Origin: JALORV01 sp035429725
Lineage (GTDB): Bacteria; Pseudomonadota; Gammaproteobacteria; Burkholderiales; Burkholderiaceae_F
NCBI GenBank assembly: GCA_035429725.1
Contig: DAOMFI010000141.1
Location: forward strand, 1 to 7,198
Direction: 5' to 3'
Length of the DNA: 7,198 nucleotides
Position numbers and translations under genes: made by a program. Below are positions 6,453-7,198 of this stretch, piece after piece; within the stretch, counting starts at the first letter, position 1, and each line of letters begins with the position of its first letter. A model generated the notes under the pieces. That model did not search any database. It was not told where the DNA came from and saw nothing but the letters and a program-made list of their open reading frames with translations.

Positions 6453-6568
6453 TCTGCTACCCCTCCTTGGCTACGCCGTCGCGACATTTCAGCCTCAATA
6501 TTCAGCGGGCGGAACCACGCAATCCGTTGCCGTACGAGTAGGTTAGTCGAGGCGGAGTCAATCCGCAT
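6449..6568 (-). CDS. Possible 39-residue ORF overlapping the start of the small membrane protein
   Basis: The minus-strand ATG at 6568-6566 opens a 40-codon frame (MRIDSASTNLLVRQRIAWF, then a basic C-terminal half ending GGVAE). Its TGA at 6451-6449 overlaps the GTG of the next ORF by two bases, as in translationally coupled genes. The first ATG lacks a ribosome binding site. An internal ATG at 6487-6485 has GAGG five bases upstream and would give only a 12-residue leader-like peptide. No family is recognised, and it could be chance. Confidence 0.2.
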   Translation of the reverse strand: MRIDSASTNLLVRQRIAWFRPLNIEAEMSRRRSQGGVAE

Positions 6569-6575
6569 GCGTTGA

Positions 6576-6603
6576 TAGCGAGATAACTCTTCTTATCACA
6601 CTG
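6576..6603. promoter_or_regulatory. Xer-like recombination core candidate (11 + 6 + 11 dyad) upstream of the integrase
   Basis: The left arm TAGCGAGATAA (6576-6586), the centre CTCTTC (6587-6592) and the right arm TTATCACACTG (6593-6603) form an imperfect inverted repeat. Eight of eleven arm positions are symmetric, including GATAA/TTATC next to the centre. Two 11-base arms with ATAA and TTAT facing a 6-base centre is the layout of dif and related tyrosine-recombinase sites. It lies 56 bases before the integrase ATG, a usual place for an attachment site or for an operator that controls the integrase. The function is inferred from layout and position only. Confidence 0.4.
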
Positions 6604-6659
6604 GCTATGTCAGAATGCAGAACTTGGAGCCCGCGAAAACGGGTGGACCAAGGGCAGGC

Positions 6660-7198
6660 ATGGCTAAACGCTCGAACTCCGACCACGATCAAATTGCCGA
6701 TGCCGCCGACTTTCCGCTGGCGCCGGAATTGGCCGCCTACCGCGCCTGGCTCGAAGGGCTGGGCTCGCGCGCGGCCGTCGAGCAGTTCCTTGGCCACGCA
6801 CGTGCGCCCGGTGCCTCGAGTCGCGCGATCATCGGGAGGGTGCGCCGACGACTGACCGCCTTGGCCCAGGCGCGCCAGCGCGACGACCTGGCCGGGCTGT
6901 TCCAGGCCGCGCCGCGGTCGCGGCGCGCGCGTGCCGTACCCGCCGCGATCGATGCCCTGCGCCGTACGCAGGCTCCGCCGCCACGCATGACCGATGCGGT
7001 CGGGCGCTGGTTGCCGGCCCGCGTGGCAAGGCCACTGGTTGCCGCGGGCGTCGGGACCTTGGCGGACCTGGTCGTGCGGCTGCGTACCGGCGCGGGCTGG
7101 TGGAGACACTTGCCAGGGATCGGGCGGGGTGCGGCCGACGTGTGCGAGGGGTTCTTCAAGCGCTATCCGGTCCTGCGGCAACAGGCCGAGCGCACCCT
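6660..7198 (+). CDS. Tyrosine integrase of the DUF3701-containing type, N-terminal part
   Basis: The frame is open to the window edge, giving 179 residues. AAGGG at 6650-6654 lies five bases before the ATG at 6660; an upstream in-frame ATG at 6615 lacks a ribosome binding site. Residues about 18-75 hold PLAPELAAYRAWLEGLGSR and IIGRVRRRLTALAQARQRDD, the usual opening of these integrases. Residues about 106-172 match the DUF3701 region: RWLPARVARPLVAAGVGTLA, then a Trp-rich G-W-W-R-H-L-P-G-I-G-R-G stretch and FFKRYP. The catalytic domain with the R-H-R-Y residues lies beyond the window, so activity cannot be judged. Such proteins cut and join DNA through a tyrosine and move mobile elements. The gene marks the likely edge of a mobile element next to the Dsb module. 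Long minus-strand ORFs across it are shadows. Confidence 0.8.
   Translation, partial: MAKRSNSDHDQIADAADFPLAPELAAYRAWLEGLGSRAAVEQFLGHARAPGASSRAIIGRVRRRLTALAQARQRDDLAGLFQAAPRSRRARAVPAAIDALRRTQAPPPRMTDAVGRWLPARVARPLVAAGVGTLADLVVRLRTGAGWWRHLPGIGRGAADVCEGFFKRYPVLRQQAERT

Noticed and set aside
6418..6546. Plus-strand ORF of 42 residues with a signal-like start
   Set aside because: It has no good ribosome binding site and overlaps the minus-strand small ORF, which has a strong one.
6558..7181. Minus-strand ORF of 207 residues at the right end
   Set aside because: It is antisense to the recognisable DUF3701 integrase and has no family features of its own.
1..7198. CRISPR arrays, tRNA or rRNA genes
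   Set aside because: No regularly spaced repeats, cloverleaf-like segments or rRNA sequence were seen on either strand.

Overview
The window is about 7.2 kb of GC-rich DNA. It looks like an accessory or metal-resistance region of a betaproteobacterium, probably Burkholderiales. This assignment is inference: it rests on high GC, GC-biased third codon positions and the strong resemblance of the first gene to CzcD of the Cupriavidus type. It is not a database match.

Layout, left to right, with all confident genes on the + strand. (1) 1-756: the 3' part of a CzcD-like cation diffusion facilitator whose first membrane helices lie outside the window. (2) 921-1219: a small Gly/His-rich protein ending in a double zinc ribbon, split over two reading frames by an apparent one-base frameshift. 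(3) 1396-3540: a full-length DsbD/ScsB-type transmembrane thiol reductase. (4) 3666-4343: a DsbA-type thiol oxidase with a CPHC active site and a Tat-like signal sequence. (5) 4385-5083: a class I SAM-dependent methyltransferase resembling phospholipid N-methyltransferases. (6) 5084-5551: a 468-base stretch without a convincing gene, holding two hairpins. (7) 5552-6313: a DsbC/DsbG-type disulfide isomerase with a CGYC active site. (8) 6314-6659: a non-coding or small-gene stretch with two overlapping minus-strand small ORFs and a dyad built like a Xer recombination core. (9) 6660 to the end: the N-terminal part of a tyrosine integrase of the DUF3701-containing type, cut by the window edge.

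The genes read as an envelope-stress or metal-tolerance module. The CDF protein exports divalent metal. DsbA oxidises periplasmic thiols, DsbC repairs wrong disulfides, and DsbD brings electrons from the cytoplasm to keep DsbC and similar partners reduced. Thiophilic metals such as copper, cadmium and mercury attack exactly this chemistry, so joint carriage with an efflux pump is sensible. The methyltransferase may act on membrane lipid. The integrase and its dyad at the right edge suggest that the module lies next to, or was carried by, a mobile element.

The most interesting items are the 11+6+11 Xer-like site just upstream of the integrase, the frameshifted zinc-ribbon gene, the possible translationally coupled small membrane protein on the minus strand, and the methyltransferase embedded in the Dsb cluster.
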